A stretch of DNA of 64,000 bases from Topomyia yanbarensis (GCF_030247195.1 NC_080671.1:107433845-107497844); one strand, 5' to 3'. Positions 34,885 to 46,308 are shown, numbered from the stretch's first letter. A program made the numbers and translations. The notes: a model not told the origin generated them from the sequence alone.

Positions 34885-35500
34885 TAAGTATTATGATGGT
34901 ACAGGTATTTGGGAAATTCCTATGTGACAGGACCAATCAACCAATAACTCCGGATTCGATTGTAAAATCGGGATGAAATTTAATAGCAGTCAATTGAAGT
35001 ATTGCATCAATCCTTTGAAATTTGAAAAATAGTGGAAATCGGCCAAGAATTTTTTCAGGAATTGGTGTGAAATTAACTCTGAGCATTGGCAAGTTCCCCG
35101 AGCATCAAAACCGTCCTAGGTCGCCAATGTGATCAAAGCGCCTACGGACCTGCAAATCTTAGTAATTTAACGCCCATTTTAATAAGTTTTGCATCATCTA
35201 GATATCATAGCGGTACCAGTTTATATGGGGATTTACTGTATGATCGTACTTCCCATTTAACAAATTCAACAGCAACCTATACCTTTCATTTGAGATTAAG
35301 TTTAGAAAATCGACTCGGATATCTCCTAATAACCAATGCGGGATTGCTGGTCACATACAAACACAGATACACGTACGCATACACACATTTGTCGAACTCG
35401 ACGAAGTAAGTCGAATGGTATAAGAGTTTCGCCCCCGGGCCTTTGTTGACAAGCCGATTTCAGAATGATTGCATAACATTTCTATAAGAGAAAGGCAAAA
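34885..35500 (+). repeat. Family M repeat, partial copy
   Basis: GGGAAATTCCTATGTGACAGG..., CACAAATA-type microsatellite around 35355-35390, CTCGACGAAGTAAGTCGAATGG and terminal GAGAAAGGCAAAA. Confidence 0.65.
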
Positions 35501-35509
35501 GGGTTTATA

Positions 35510-36373
35510 AGGGAAACTCACGGGTTATCGCATTCTTTTATTGAACTCTAGAATCAATACTTCGTTCAAATGAAGTTCGGTAGCAATCAATGTGAATACT
35601 ATACCCTTCACTTAAGACTAAGATTGTGAGAATAGAGTTAAAATTATATGAGAAACAGGTGTGAATCTAATTTCGTAATTTGACTATTTCCTTAGATCTT
35701 GTGGAATCCTCAACGGTTCTTAATGTGGTAAAAGAGACTTTGATTTGCAACCAACAATTTCAAGCAATTTAGAACTCATTTCAATTTATTTTAAATCATT
35801 CAAATATTATGATTATATCGGCTTATATGGAAATTTCGCATATGACCGCATACTTCAACCCGTAACACAGGAACCAGAACTACGATTCTAATGGAATTTA
35901 ATAACAGTCAATAGGGATGCCGTAACTTTGATTTGAGACTAAATTTGATAAAATCGAGTCGAAACATTTCTGAGCGGTAGATGTGAATTCAATTCAGGAA
36001 ATCAGCCACTTTCCCGAAGCTTCCGATTCCACCGAAGGTGTTCGAAGTGGTCAATGTGAAGTTGACTGGGCGCCAGTGAGCTGAAACTATAAATTCACAT
36101 AATTTAAAACACATTTTATGAAGATTTGCATCTTTTAGATAACATGCTGATACGAATTTTTATGGGAATTTCGTACGTAACCTCGCTCTTCATCCCGTAG
36201 CTCCGGAACCGGAAGACGGAATCAAAAAAATTCAACAGCAGTCTATGGTAAAATTGCACCTTTCATTTGAGTCTAATTTTGATAAAATCGGCTGTGCCAT
36301 CTCCGACTAACCGACGTGCATTTGTTGGTTACATAAATACATACATACACACACACAAACGCACACACAGAAA
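35510..36373 (+). repeat. Family M repeat split by retrotransposons, left part
   Basis: The family modules are recognisable (CCCGTAGCTCCGGAACCGGAAG at about 36195, ACCTTTCATTTGAGTC at 36258). The copy stops in its CA microsatellite (36334-36369). The missing 3' end reappears at about 42591-42660, so the retrotransposon block lies inside this copy. Confidence 0.75.
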
Positions 36374-38956
36374 GCCGGTTGTTATAGGAAGAGATTTTAA
36401 CGCTTGGGCCGTGGAGTGGGGTAGCAGGCTAACCAACGCAAGATGTTACAACCTATTGGAAGCACTGGCAAAGCTGGACGTCAGGCTGTGCAACGAAGGT
36501 TCCGCTAGCACATTCCGTAAATACGGCCGGGAATCCATCATTGACGTAACATTCTACAGCGCGTCGCTGATAGCTAACATGAATTGGCGAGTTAGTGTGC
36601 AGTACACACATAGTGACCACCAAGCGATCCACTACATCATTGGTAGTTGAAATTGTACGGTAACGCCGAGAGTGAGCACTGACAAGCGGATGTGGAAAAT
36701 AAAGGACTTCGACAAGGATCCTTTCGTGGAAGCACTTCGTGCTGACAGCGTTACTTCAATTCGGAGTGCCGATGAGCTGTTGGAAGTAACCATACCAAAG
36801 AAAATGGAGCCGAGGAACTACCAGCGTCCAGCCTACTGGTGGAACGAAATGCTAAGCATCCCCCGGGTTGCCTGCGTAAAAGCCAGAAGACGCGTTCAGA
36901 GAGCAATATCTAAAGCAGTCAGACAAGAGTGTAACGTAACATTCCGGGCAAGTAGGGCCGCTTGTAAACGTGAGATAGTGCTAAGCAAGTCCACCTGCTA
37001 CAAGTAGCTGGGCGGAGAAGTAGACGCTATTCCCTGGGGCAATGCTTACCGTGTCGTTATGGCCAGGATCAAGGGTCCAATGACACCAGTTGAAATGTGC
37101 GCTGAAAAACTGAAAATTATTATTTTCCCGAAGCACGACCCAACCGCATGGCCGCCGTTGATGCAGACGGTGGAAATGCTGGTGAAAATCGAGTTTCCAA
37201 CGATGAATTCCTTATAGTGGCAAAAGAGCTGAAAGTGAAGAAAGCTCCCGGACCGGGTGGTATCCCCAACGTGGCACTGAAGACGGCGATCGTGGTGTTT
37301 CCGGACATGTTCAGGAGAGTCCTACAGAAGTGCCTGGACGATGGCTACTTTACGGATAGATGGAAGATCTAGAAGCTGGTGTTACTGCTAAAACCAGGGA
37401 AACCACCAGGAGATCCAGCATCGTATCGGCCTATATACCTGCTGGATACTCTTAGTAAACTCCTGGAAAGAGTCATCCTCAACAGGCTGACGACCTACGC
37501 TGAAAGTGAGAACGGATTATTCCAGAGACAGTTCGGGTTCCGGAAAGGAATATCGACGGTGGACGCCATCCGCATCGTCATCGCGAACGCGGAGAAAGCA
37601 TTGAAGCAAAAGAGAAGGGGTAATCGCTACTGCGCTGTGGTAACGAAAGACGTGAAGAACGCGTTCAACAGTGCTAGCTGGGGAGCCATCGCCGTAGCGC
37701 TGCATAGAATGCGGGTTCCGGACTATCCGTGCAAGGTTCTGAAAAGTTGCTTTCAGAACCGAGTACTGGTCTACGAAACGAACACGGGGCAGAGGTCCAT
37801 TAGGGTAACGGCGGGAGTACCTCAGGGCTCCATACTCGGCCCAACGCTCTGGAATATTATGTACAACGGAGTGTTAATACTGGAACTGCCCAGGGGAGTT
37901 GAGATCGTCGGCTTTGCAGATGATGTTGTCCTGACGATAACGGGCGAGACCCTTGAGGATGTGGAGATGCTGACGGCAGAGACAATAGGCATCGTGGAAA
38001 CCTGGATGGTTAACGTCAAGTTGCAGCTGTCTCACCACAAGACTGAGGTAGTGCTGGTTAGCAACTGTAAGCAAATCTAGCGTCTCGAGATCAGCGTCGG
38101 GAGACAATCCATTCCATCGATGCGCGCGCTGAAGCACCTAGGTGTGATGGTTAACGATCGGTTGAATTACAACTGCCATGTCGACTATGTATGTGAGAAG
38201 GCTGCGAGGACAACTAACGCGTTGGCAAGGATTATGCCGAATCACGGAAGGGCAAGAGGCAGCACGAGACGTCTCCTGGTGGGTGTCTCATCCTCAATCC
38301 TGAGATATGGCGTACCGGCCTGGGCTGCTGCGCTGAACTCAAAGCGGAACCGGACGAAGTTGACAAGCACTTTTCGCCTAATGGCTGTTCGTGTCGCGAG
38401 TGCGTACAGAACGATATCGTCGGAGGCGGTATGCGTAATTGCCGGGATGATTGCCATCTGCATCACTCTGGCTGAGGACGTAGAATGCTACCAGCGGAGA
38501 AATGAACGTACTGCAAAGAGACTGGTTCGAGCGGACTCGTTGGCTAAGTGGCAGCAAGAGTGGGATTACGCGGAGAAAGGAAGGTGGACCCACCGACTCA
38601 TCCCAAATGTGTCTACTTGGGTACATAGGAAGCATGGAGAGGTGAACTTCTATCTGACGCAGTTTTTGTTCGGGCATGGATGCTTCTGGAAATATCTACA
38701 TCGGTTTGAACACGCTTCGTCACCCCTTTGCCCAGAGTGTGTGAACGTGCAAGAGACACCGGAACACGTGGTCTTCGAATGCTCTAGATTCGAAGAAGTC
38801 CGAAGGGGTATGCCTGATATAACAGTGGACAATATTGTCGAAGAGATGTGCCGCGACGAGCATATCTGGGACGCTGTCAACAGAGTTGTTACAAGTATAC
38901 TCTCCGAGCTGCAAAGGAAGTGGCGAAGGGACCAACAAAGTAACGACATTGGTTAG
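36374..38956 (+). pseudogene. R1-clade non-LTR retrotransposon, copy 1
   Basis: A 5'-truncated element beginning inside the AP-type endonuclease: GRDFNAWAVEWGS (about 36386-36424) and SDHQAIHY (about 36612-36635). RT follows (37148 on) with DPASYRPIYLLDTL, DVKNAFNSASWGA, GVPQGSILGP and the catalytic FADD (37913-37924). A C-terminal part ends in a CX2CX8HX4C zinc-like motif (from 38729) and a stop at 38954-38956. Its role was target-primed reverse transcription. It is dead: in-frame TGA 36648, TAG 37005, TAG 37370 and TAG 38078, plus a frameshift between about 37105 and 37148. Domain order and motifs fit the R1 clade. The flanks are CA repeats of a family M copy, matching the habit of microsatellite-targeting R1-clade elements (Waldo, Mino). 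Clade placement is from recognition, not a tree. Confidence 0.88.
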
Positions 38957-40084
38957 AACGCCGCAGTGGAACCACAAATAGGGTTTCGGGAGAGATTCCG
39001 CCGCCGGGAAACTCACCGACGGTGTATACTGGGTCCACCGCCGGGGACCAGTTGAGTAGTACGCGATGTAGCACCGGGCTCGAGTCGTCGGGGCGCCAGC
39101 TCACCGGACGTCAGGCTTCACCGGAATCGCCGAACCGACCTCGACACTCTACAGGGTAGCTCGTGAGTAGGCTAGATCCGCCGTCGGGGATTAGACCGAG
39201 TAGACCGCGTCGAATAGCCAGAAGTGGGTCGTTGAGGCGCCAGTGAACCGGAAGCTACGCTCTACCCGGAATCGCTGGATGGACCTCAGCATCTGCTGGC
39301 TGGCCGTTGAGTAGGCTAGGTCCACCGCCGGGGACTAGACCGAGTAGACGAGGCGGGGAGCTTAATGGCTCACAGAAACGTACATCGGTATCGGGAGCGG
39401 TCTGCCGCCGGGGAATTCACGATAGGGCTGATTCGGCGCCGTGAACTACCCGACAGAATCGTGACGAAAAGGGGAGCTAATTGGCTCACAAAACAAAAAC
39501 CGGTAACGAAAGAAATTCCGTTGTCGGGGAACTCTCATTCGGAGTAGGATAAGCGGTAAAGCTGGAAGATTTTAGTAGAGCTAAATGGCTCAAGAAAGCG
39601 GGTATCAGTGTCGGGGGAAATTCCTCCGTCGGGGAACTATCGGTCGGAGTAGGATGAGTTCACCGTTGAGCACTATCCAAGCGGATAGTGATAAGGCTGG
39701 GAGCTGAATGACTCACGGAAACATGAGATGAATGGCTCAGGGAATCAGCACCTAAACGGCTCACCACAGGGACGAGAAATAAACGGCGACGTAATGGATG
39801 GAGACAAGAAGCAGGAGAGGAATCGAGAGTTAAATCAAAGCTCATAGGTCGTGCCACTCCATGAACCAAGCGAGGCTCCGAGATAGAGCAGCAGAAAGAG
39901 GTGCGACGAAAGCGCAAGTAACCCCCCACGAAGTAATACGATGACGTAGTTCCGTGGGGAAGAAGGGCGTAAAAAGTAAGGAATGTTTTTAGTGGTTAAG
40001 CACGAACGTGAGTCGTGAGTCCCACACAGTGCCAATACACTACAGGCCAGGCTTTTGAAGCTTTTTTAACCTTACTAGAAAAAA
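38957..40084 (+). repeat. 3' UTR of copy 1 with tandem GC-rich modules
   Basis: Seven or so degenerate modules of the kind GAGTAGGCTAGATCC(A/G)CCG(C/T)CGGGGA(C/T)TAGACCGAGTAGAC, alternating with GCTNAATGGCTCAC.GAAAC. It ends CTTACTAGAAAAAAA at an ACACATACACACAC tract (40085-40098). Two TTAA sites (39830-39833, 39996-39999) are empty here but occupied in copy 2. Confidence 0.75.
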
Positions 40085-40460
40085 ACACATACACACACTG
40101 GCACGCGAGATAGTGCTAAGCAAGTCCACCTACCACAAGGAGCTGTGCAGAGAAGTAGACGGTAACCCTTGGCGCAATGCTTATCGTCTCGTTATGGCCA
40201 GGATAAAGGGTTCGATGGCACCAGTCGAAATGTGCGCTGACAAACTGAAAATTATCGTGGAGGGTTTTTTTCCCGAAGCATGAACCAACCACATGGACGC
40301 TACACTGTACGTTAATGCAGACGGTGGAAATGCTGATGACAATCTAGTCTCCAATAACGAGCTCCTTATAGTGGCAAAAGGGTCGAAAGCGAAGAATGCT
40401 CTCTGACCGGATGGTATTCCCAAAGTGGAACTGCAGACCGCGATCCTAGCGTTTCCGGAC

Positions 40461-40516
40461 CAAAAACGATTTTTTTTTTCTATTTTGGCCAGAGTTTGCT
40501 AGTAGCTACGCCTCTG
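40461..40516 (-). mobile_element. TE end fragment (CAGAGGCGTAGC)
   Basis: On the minus strand CAGAGGCGTAGCTACTAGCAAACTC resembles the CAGTGGCGTAGC terminus at 45372. It sits at the deletion junction of copy 2. Confidence 0.35.
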
Positions 40517-40555
40517 TACAGCGTAGATATTCACGTAATGCAAGGAGATTGGTTA

Positions 40556-40809
40556 CCCGAGCAAACGGAAAGTCCATAATACCTCCATGCTCATGGGGCT
40601 TGACATGGGTGTTTGAAATGGGTTCAACCCATGAAAACACCATTACCATGGTCCGGTAGGTCCCATATAAAATATCATATGTTGGTGTATTTATGGGTTA
40701 TTGAGACCGTTTTATGGTGTCTTGATGGTTTGGGAATTTTGGCACGGATCATGTTTAAGGTATTTTCAAGGGGCTATGTGGTGTTTGAACCCATGAGTAT
40801 TTGCTCGGG
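40556..40809. mobile_element. TA-flanked MITE, TIR CCCGAGCAAA
   Basis: TA-CCCGAGCAAACGG...ATTTGCTCGGG-TA: perfect 10-bp TIRs inside a TA duplication (40554-40555, 40810-40811), total 254 bp. This fits a Tc1/mariner-type non-autonomous element inserted in the gap of copy 2. It contains an internal GGGTTCAACCC palindrome. Confidence 0.7.
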
Positions 40810-42019
40810 TAGAGCGGACACGTTGGCTGAGTGGCAGCAAGAGTGGGAAAACACGGCGAAAGGACCCACCGACTGATCCCAAATGTCCGGGTACGTCTGC
40901 TTCCGAAACTACCTGCATCGATTTGGATACGCCTCGTCACCCCTTTGCCCGGAGTCTGTGGACGTGCAAGAGACACCGGAACACGTGGTCTTCGAGGGCT
41001 CTGGGTTCGAAGAAGTCCAAAGGGTATGCCTGGTATGATAGTGGACAATATCGTTGAAGAGGTGTGCTACGACGAGCATATCTGGGACGCTGTCAACAGA
41101 GTGGTTACGGGTATTCTCTCCGAGCTGCAGAGGAAATGGCGAAGGGACCAACGTAGTGCAATTGGCTAGAACGCCGCCGTGAAACTACAAAACAGAGAGA
41201 AATTTCACCGCCGGAGAACTCTCCGACGGTGTAGACTAGGTCAACCGCTGGGGAACAGTTGAATAGTACGCAAGATAGCATCGGGTTCGGATTCGGGGTT
41301 CCAGCGAATGGGACGTCATGCTTCATCGGAATTGCCTGACCGACCTCGATATCCTACCGGGTAACTCGTGAGCAGGCTAGATCCACCGCCGGGGATTAGA
41401 CCGAGTAGACCGCGTCGAATAGCTAGCAGAGTTGGGACGCCTGTGAACCGGAAGCTACGCTCCACCCGGAATCGCTGGATGGACCTCAGCACCTACTGTG
41501 CTGGCTCGTTGAGTAGGCTAGGTCCACCGCCGGGGACTAGATCGAGTAGATCGGGACAAAACGGAGATCTGAATGGCTCACTGAAACGAACATCGGTATC
41601 GGGAGAAATGTACCGCCGGGGCGTTCAGGGTAGGGTAGATTCGCCACCGTGGATTATCCGACAGAATCGTGACGAAAATTGGAGCTAATTGGCTCATGAA
41701 ACAAATACCGGTACCGAGAGAACACACTGTCTGCGTAGGATAATATCCGAGTTGATATCGATAAAGCTGAGAGCTAAATGGCTAAAAGAAGCGGCTACCG
41801 GTGTCGGGAGAAATTCCGGCGTCAGAAAACTATTAGTCGAAGTAGGGTGAGTTCACCGTCGGGGATTATTCGAGTAGATCATGATAAGGCCGAGAGCTGA
41901 CTCGCGGAAACAGGAGCTGAATGGCTCTTGAAATTAGCATCTAAACGGCTCACGGGAACGAGAGGTAAATGGCGACTTATTAGATGGAGACAAGAAACAA
42001 GGGAAGAGTCGAGAGTTAA

Positions 42020-42216
42020 GGTTGCACAGAGAATGCGCAAAATTCGCAAACGAAAAAAGCAGTTTTTTTCCACACCGTATGTCAGATCTTCATAAAAATC
42101 AATCAGCAGTACTGTAACAACATTCTACATACGCTGATTTTTATGAAGATCTGACATACGGTGTGGAAAAAAACTGCTTTTTTCGTTTGCGAATTTTGCG
42201 CATTCTCTGTCCAACC
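42020..42216. mobile_element. TTAA MITE A, long hairpin
   Basis: 197 bp: arms of about 82 bp (GGTTGCACAGAGAATGCGCA... and ...TGCGCATTCTCTGTCCAACC) around a ~33-bp loop, flanked by TTAA at 42016-42019 and 42217-42220. The paralogous position in copy 1 (39830-39833) has a single TTAA, which proves insertion with TTAA duplication. Confidence 0.92.
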
Positions 42217-42387
42217 TTAAATCAAAGCTCAAATGTCGAGCCATTTCATGAACCAAATGGGGCTCCGAGATAGAGCTGAAGTAAGAGGTGCAACGAAAGC
42301 ACAACGAGCCCCCCACGAAGTAATATCTTGACGTAGTTCCGTGGGGAAGAAGTACGTAAAAAGAGTAAGGAGTGTTTTAGTGGTTAA

Positions 42388-42503
42388 CCTTCCGGGAGTC
42401 GCGCTAGTGCACTGAGTGCACGCTGCTCCGAAAAACTAGCGAAATCGTCTTAGGGCGCCAGCGGCTGCTTGTTCAGTGGGCCATATGCGCGACTTCCGGA
42501 GGG
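42388..42503. mobile_element. TTAA MITE B, TIR CCYTCCGGRAGTCGCGC
   Basis: 116 bp with 17-bp TIRs (CCTTCCGGGAGTCGCGC / GCGCGACTTCCGGAGGG). The flanks are TTAA (42384-42387) and TTCA (42504-42507, one substitution). The empty TTAA in copy 1 is at 39996-39999. A start of CCY with TTAA targeting suggests piggyBac-type mobilisation. Relatives: a right end at about 51235-51300 and a left end at 46195. Confidence 0.88.
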
Positions 42504-42590
42504 TTCAGCACGAACGTGAGTCGTGAGTCCCACACAGTGCCATCACACTACAGGCCAATCTTCTGAAGTTTTTTATACCTTACTACAAAG

Positions 42591-42653
42591 AACACACATA
42601 CAGACTTTTTCTGATCTCGACGAATGAGCTTAATAAGATCTGATTTCAGTTTT

Positions 42654-42660
<7 letters not shown>
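42591..42660 (+). repeat. Family M repeat, right remainder
   Basis: ACACACATACAGACTTTTTCTGATCTCGACGAATGAG...GATTTCAGTTTTGAGAAAG continues the family M order interrupted at 36373 (microsatellite, GACATTT.., CTCGACGAACTGAG, GGTTTTCAGAG, GAGAAAGG). Confidence 0.65.

Positions 42661-42693
<33 letters not shown>
42659..42693. repeat. AG microsatellite
   Basis: About 17 uninterrupted AG dinucleotides. Confidence 0.95.
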
Positions 42694-42696
<3 letters not shown>

Positions 42697-42720
42697 TGAG
42701 AGACAACGCAACATGTATAA

Positions 42721-42777
42721 TTAGTTACGGAATTTGCGTTTTGACTTCGTCTTATCAGAATCCGACACTAAGTTAGT
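42721..42777 (-). repeat. Dispersed repeat piece shared with 57703-57760
   Basis: On the minus strand AGTGTCGGATTCTGATAAGACGAAGTCAAAACGCAAATTCCGTAACTAA is closely matched on the plus strand at 57708-57758. Confidence 0.6.
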
Positions 42778-42788
42778 GGCAGGACTTA

Positions 42789-43130
42789 CACGCAGAAAAA
42801 AGATTTGTAGGTTCAATAAAAATACGGATTAAATTCAATAAATAAAATTATTGGTCGGGAGACAATAACTTTATTTATTGAATTCAATAAAATTTATTTA
42901 TTGTTTCAATAAAAAAAGTTTATTGTTTTGCTTTCTAACAATTTTTTTTATTGAAAATAAAAGAAAATTATTGAAATTATAAATGTTTTTATTGAAAGCA
43001 AAAATACATTGTTTTTCTAATAAAAAAATATTGTGAAATTAATAATTTTGTTGGTTAAAGTGATAAACAATAATTGATTGAATTCAATAACACATATTTT
43101 TGGTTTAAATATGCTAAATTTTTCTGCGTG
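42789..43130. mobile_element. TA-flanked AT-rich MITE, TIR CACGCAGAAAAA
   Basis: TA-CACGCAGAAAAA...TTTTTCTGCGTG-TA with a TA duplication (42787-42788, 43131-43132). The 342-bp interior is packed with ATTGAA/TTCAATAA repeats. It is probably mariner-mobilised. A cousin with TIR CACA..AAAAAATA lies at 60971-61357. Confidence 0.8.
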
Positions 43131-43132
43131 TA

Positions 43133-45371
43133 GTTAGCTCCACATAATTAATATTAATATGTATAAGACAAAATAAGGTAAAAGAATAAATGTGCAAATC
43201 GTAGTATACGAAACGTCTCATCTCAGTGCTAGGTGAATAAAATCGGTTTTGTAGTGCTCGCAGAAGAGTTTATCATTTTATTCACCCGCTAAGTGTAAAT
43301 CCAATGTAAGCTAGATAAAGGACAAAAAAGAACAGCAATTTTAAATAAAAACGAACAGGACGCTAGTAGAGTACGATCGTCCATAGAATTCGGACATAGA
43401 ACCTGATTTATGCAAAACCGAAAGCATCCTTAATTTTATACATATCATGAAATATTACACTATAACAAAGCTAATGCAAAATCAGCAGAAGAGTTCTAAG
43501 CGGGCAACACCGACTACTGACATATAGTTCAAAAGCCATCAACGGCCAGCAACCATCTGCCAGATGCTTCCTAGTGTGTTCCTCACAATGCGCAATAATT
43601 CCTAACGTGTGTTAGCAGCAGATTGACAGCGGAAATTCACTGAATGTTAGCAACCTTATATACAACAGCAATCTCGGCAGTAGCAATATGTAACGGACAA
43701 TAGAGCTCACTTTTCATGACGGTCCCGCTTACACGCGTATGTAACGTGTGTACATTTAATTCCTGCTTTCTCTCTGCCAAGTCCAACTGTAGAATGTCAA
43801 CAAGTCATGAAGATGGAATAGTGCGCTATTGTTCAACTTCTCGTACGCTTTTCCAGCCATCGTTGAAACACCAGCACTTCATGTCTGTTGTCTCCATGAA
43901 AATCCTCTGCTTTCCTCGCAGCCACCCAGCTACTGGTTCGTTTCGCACCAGACCGGCAAGCGCTAGTCCAACCTGAGCCGGCTAACTACATCAACTTGGC
44001 TGGCGCGGTGAATGATGGAACCTGAACACAAAATGCTCGGGAAGCTTTCTAACAGAAATTTTCTCATTTCATTTTATCTTTCCGGAAGTATCTCTTCTGA
44101 ACGGTTACATTAGACACAGCGGAAGTGAGAGCCTTTGTTTTCTGGATCGTTGCTTAATCTCGACAGTGCCGTAACACACTTGTGCCCGGCTGCCTTGACA
44201 CTAGGGCGGTATTACATGTGCTATATAGGGATTTGTAGATGTAAATTCGTTGAAAGTTCCAGCGGGATTTATTCACTGAAAAATATTTAACCTTGAGTAA
44301 GTTGTACATCACCCAATGTAGACCACCCTAAAAGCTGAATTTTCCACTACTGACGTGTATTTGATCAAAACTTTAGACAAGTGAAACAACAGAGTGAAAG
44401 ATAAATTGTTCCGGCAAGAGTGCTCTAAATAAATGTATGTACACAGTGCATATAAATGGAACTGAAAATGCTTCCGTCAGAGTGAAACAGAATCCCGTCA
44501 CAGATATAGTTGGGATTAGAACTTTTATGTATTCGTGATTATTCAATTCCATTGAGTGAACGAAAGTAATTGAAAATCTCTGCGAAACGGTTAATGGGCC
44601 ACGGTTTGGTTTATATATGAAATAAAATAGTTAACAGTATATAAAAAATATATGATCAAATTACCTAATTGCGTATCACTGGAACTAAATGTACAATCCT
44701 TTAAATCGTCGCATATGAAACGAACAGATCAATTCCAAATATCGGCTTATAATGTAATACACAAATATTATACTAATAATTTAACTACATAATCATATCC
44801 CTTGATGAAGGTCAAAGCCGTAGATGGAAACCTCGGGCAGTAGACTACATTCGTAGCTTGATTCCTGTGCAGTACATATCAAGTATTTCAACAATGCGTG
44901 TTCAATAATATCAATCTAGCAAGCCCTGTAGCACGTACATATTTTTTCTATGATTCTTGTTTTACACAAACAACATCAAACCGCTTCATTCATACAAACA
45001 AAGCACCGTCAGTGTCGTTAACGAACAACTTTTACGTGCTCCCATTCCACAAACGGCTTTTTTTTCTACTTCCCCCGGAAGATAACAAAACGAGAACTTG
45101 AAACTCTCCCAAAAATAGGACTAGTGGGCGAAGGTTACTTTGCAGTTCTTTTTGGAACGAAATCCAATTTATAACACTGATTAGGCCAGTAGAGTGGCAA
45201 GAGGGTACATTATAGGGTGAAATTTCTTTCAATTTTGAAAAAAAAAACAATTTTATACCACTAACAATGTACTGAGATGTTTCTTATAACTCTTATCACG
45301 CTCTTCGGATATTATATCGATTGGAAACATTTTTATCATGATACTTTGCGATAACATTTTGATAACACAGT
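43133..45371. other. Intergenic, no gene called
   Basis: Mixed composition. 43500-44250 is the least AT-rich part but has no splice-bounded frame that I can support. Confidence 0.35.
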
Positions 45372-45398
45372 GCAGTGGCGTAGCCAGGGGGGGGGGGG
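45372..45398 (+). mobile_element. TE terminus CAGTGGCGTAGCC plus G run
   Basis: CAGTGGCGTAGCCAGG followed by a G run to 45398. An inverted TACGCCACTG end lies at 49722-49731 (…GTTTACGCCACTGGG). The two may be ends of one ~4.4-kb decayed transposon, but no matching target duplication is visible. Confidence 0.4.
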
Positions 45399-46308
45399 TT
45401 CCCTCCAAACCAAAATTAATTGAATTGAAAAAACTTAAAGCTGACTAATTTAATTAAATATTCAATAATAATAATTTTGGAAGTCTGTCGCCTGATCACT
45501 TCATTGAGAACCTATAGTTTCAGGCAACATGAGTACTTTTGGAAAATTGTGGGAATTGGATCTTACAACTAGTCTCTAGCCATAGTTGTTGAATTGAGCT
45601 CTTTTTTGAAGAGATGTTCCTAAATATGGATTAGGAACAATGCTTCAAATGGGCAGCGATGTTTGATTAAGTTGATTGCCTATAAACAAAAACTTACTCA
45701 TCGGGAAAATATTTCAATATTTGCTAAAATGTTTTTTTTTTAGAATGCGAAGAGCTGAGACAAAAACTCAATGTGGTTAACAACGACAATAATATTTTGG
45801 AAAGAAAAAAAATGATGAAAAATGACGTCTTCCGTTTGTCCCTAGCAGATCAGAATCAGTTTTTACGAGCGGTTGATTTTTGTTGTATTATAAATTATAT
45901 ACATAGCCTCTAGGCGGGATTGAAAATAATAAAGATTTTAAAATATTTCAAGTTAGTAGCTACTAATGATGTATATTTGAGTTATGAATTGAATGGCGTA
46001 ATAACATTTGGTATAAGAGGACTCGTTCTGGAATTGTGAGCTTTCATAGTGAAGAAAAGAAAAAATAATTGTGCGAACATATTTTATTCGGACACGATCA
46101 CATTTTTTCGAAACAATTAACTTTGGATGATTAGTATCTTTGAAGAATATTGCAATGTAAAGCAGCACCTTTTCTAATAAAATTATTTTGATAATTAACC
46201 TTCCTGGAAGTACTACATAAAATTTTCATTCTTCAAACAAATGAGATTTAATGGATTCAGCAATGTTTTCGAAAAGGCAATTTCAACAATCGTAGTGGTA
46301 AGTCGACA
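45399..46308. other. AT-rich, no gene
   Basis: Nothing coding. A TTAACCTTCCTGGAAGT left end of MITE family B is at 46195-46211. Confidence 0.35.

Larger units (their letters stand above)
40098..41169 (+). pseudogene. R1-clade retrotransposon, copy 2, RT core deleted
   Basis: It starts directly after the AC tract of copy 1 at the GCGAGATAGTGCTAAGC position (copy 1 about 36971). It is therefore 5' truncated, lacking endonuclease. It aligns to GCGTTTCCGGACC (about 40447-40460), then jumps to GCGGACACGTTGGCTGAGTGG (about 40814), losing about 1.2 kb including the FADD motif. The two parts are joined by foreign sequence (40461-40813). The zinc-like region at about 40940-41000 has lost two cysteines. 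The coding part ends at TAG about 41169. Confidence 0.85.
41170..42590 (+). repeat. 3' UTR of copy 2, carrying two TTAA MITEs
   Basis: The same module series as copy 1, colinear except for two insertions (42020-42216 and 42388-42503). It ends CTTACTACAAAG at ACACACATACAG. Confidence 0.75.

Noticed and set aside
36267..36375. Start of the endonuclease protein at an upstream ATG
   Set aside because: The upstream codons come from family M and its CA tract; the element itself is 5' truncated at about 36374.
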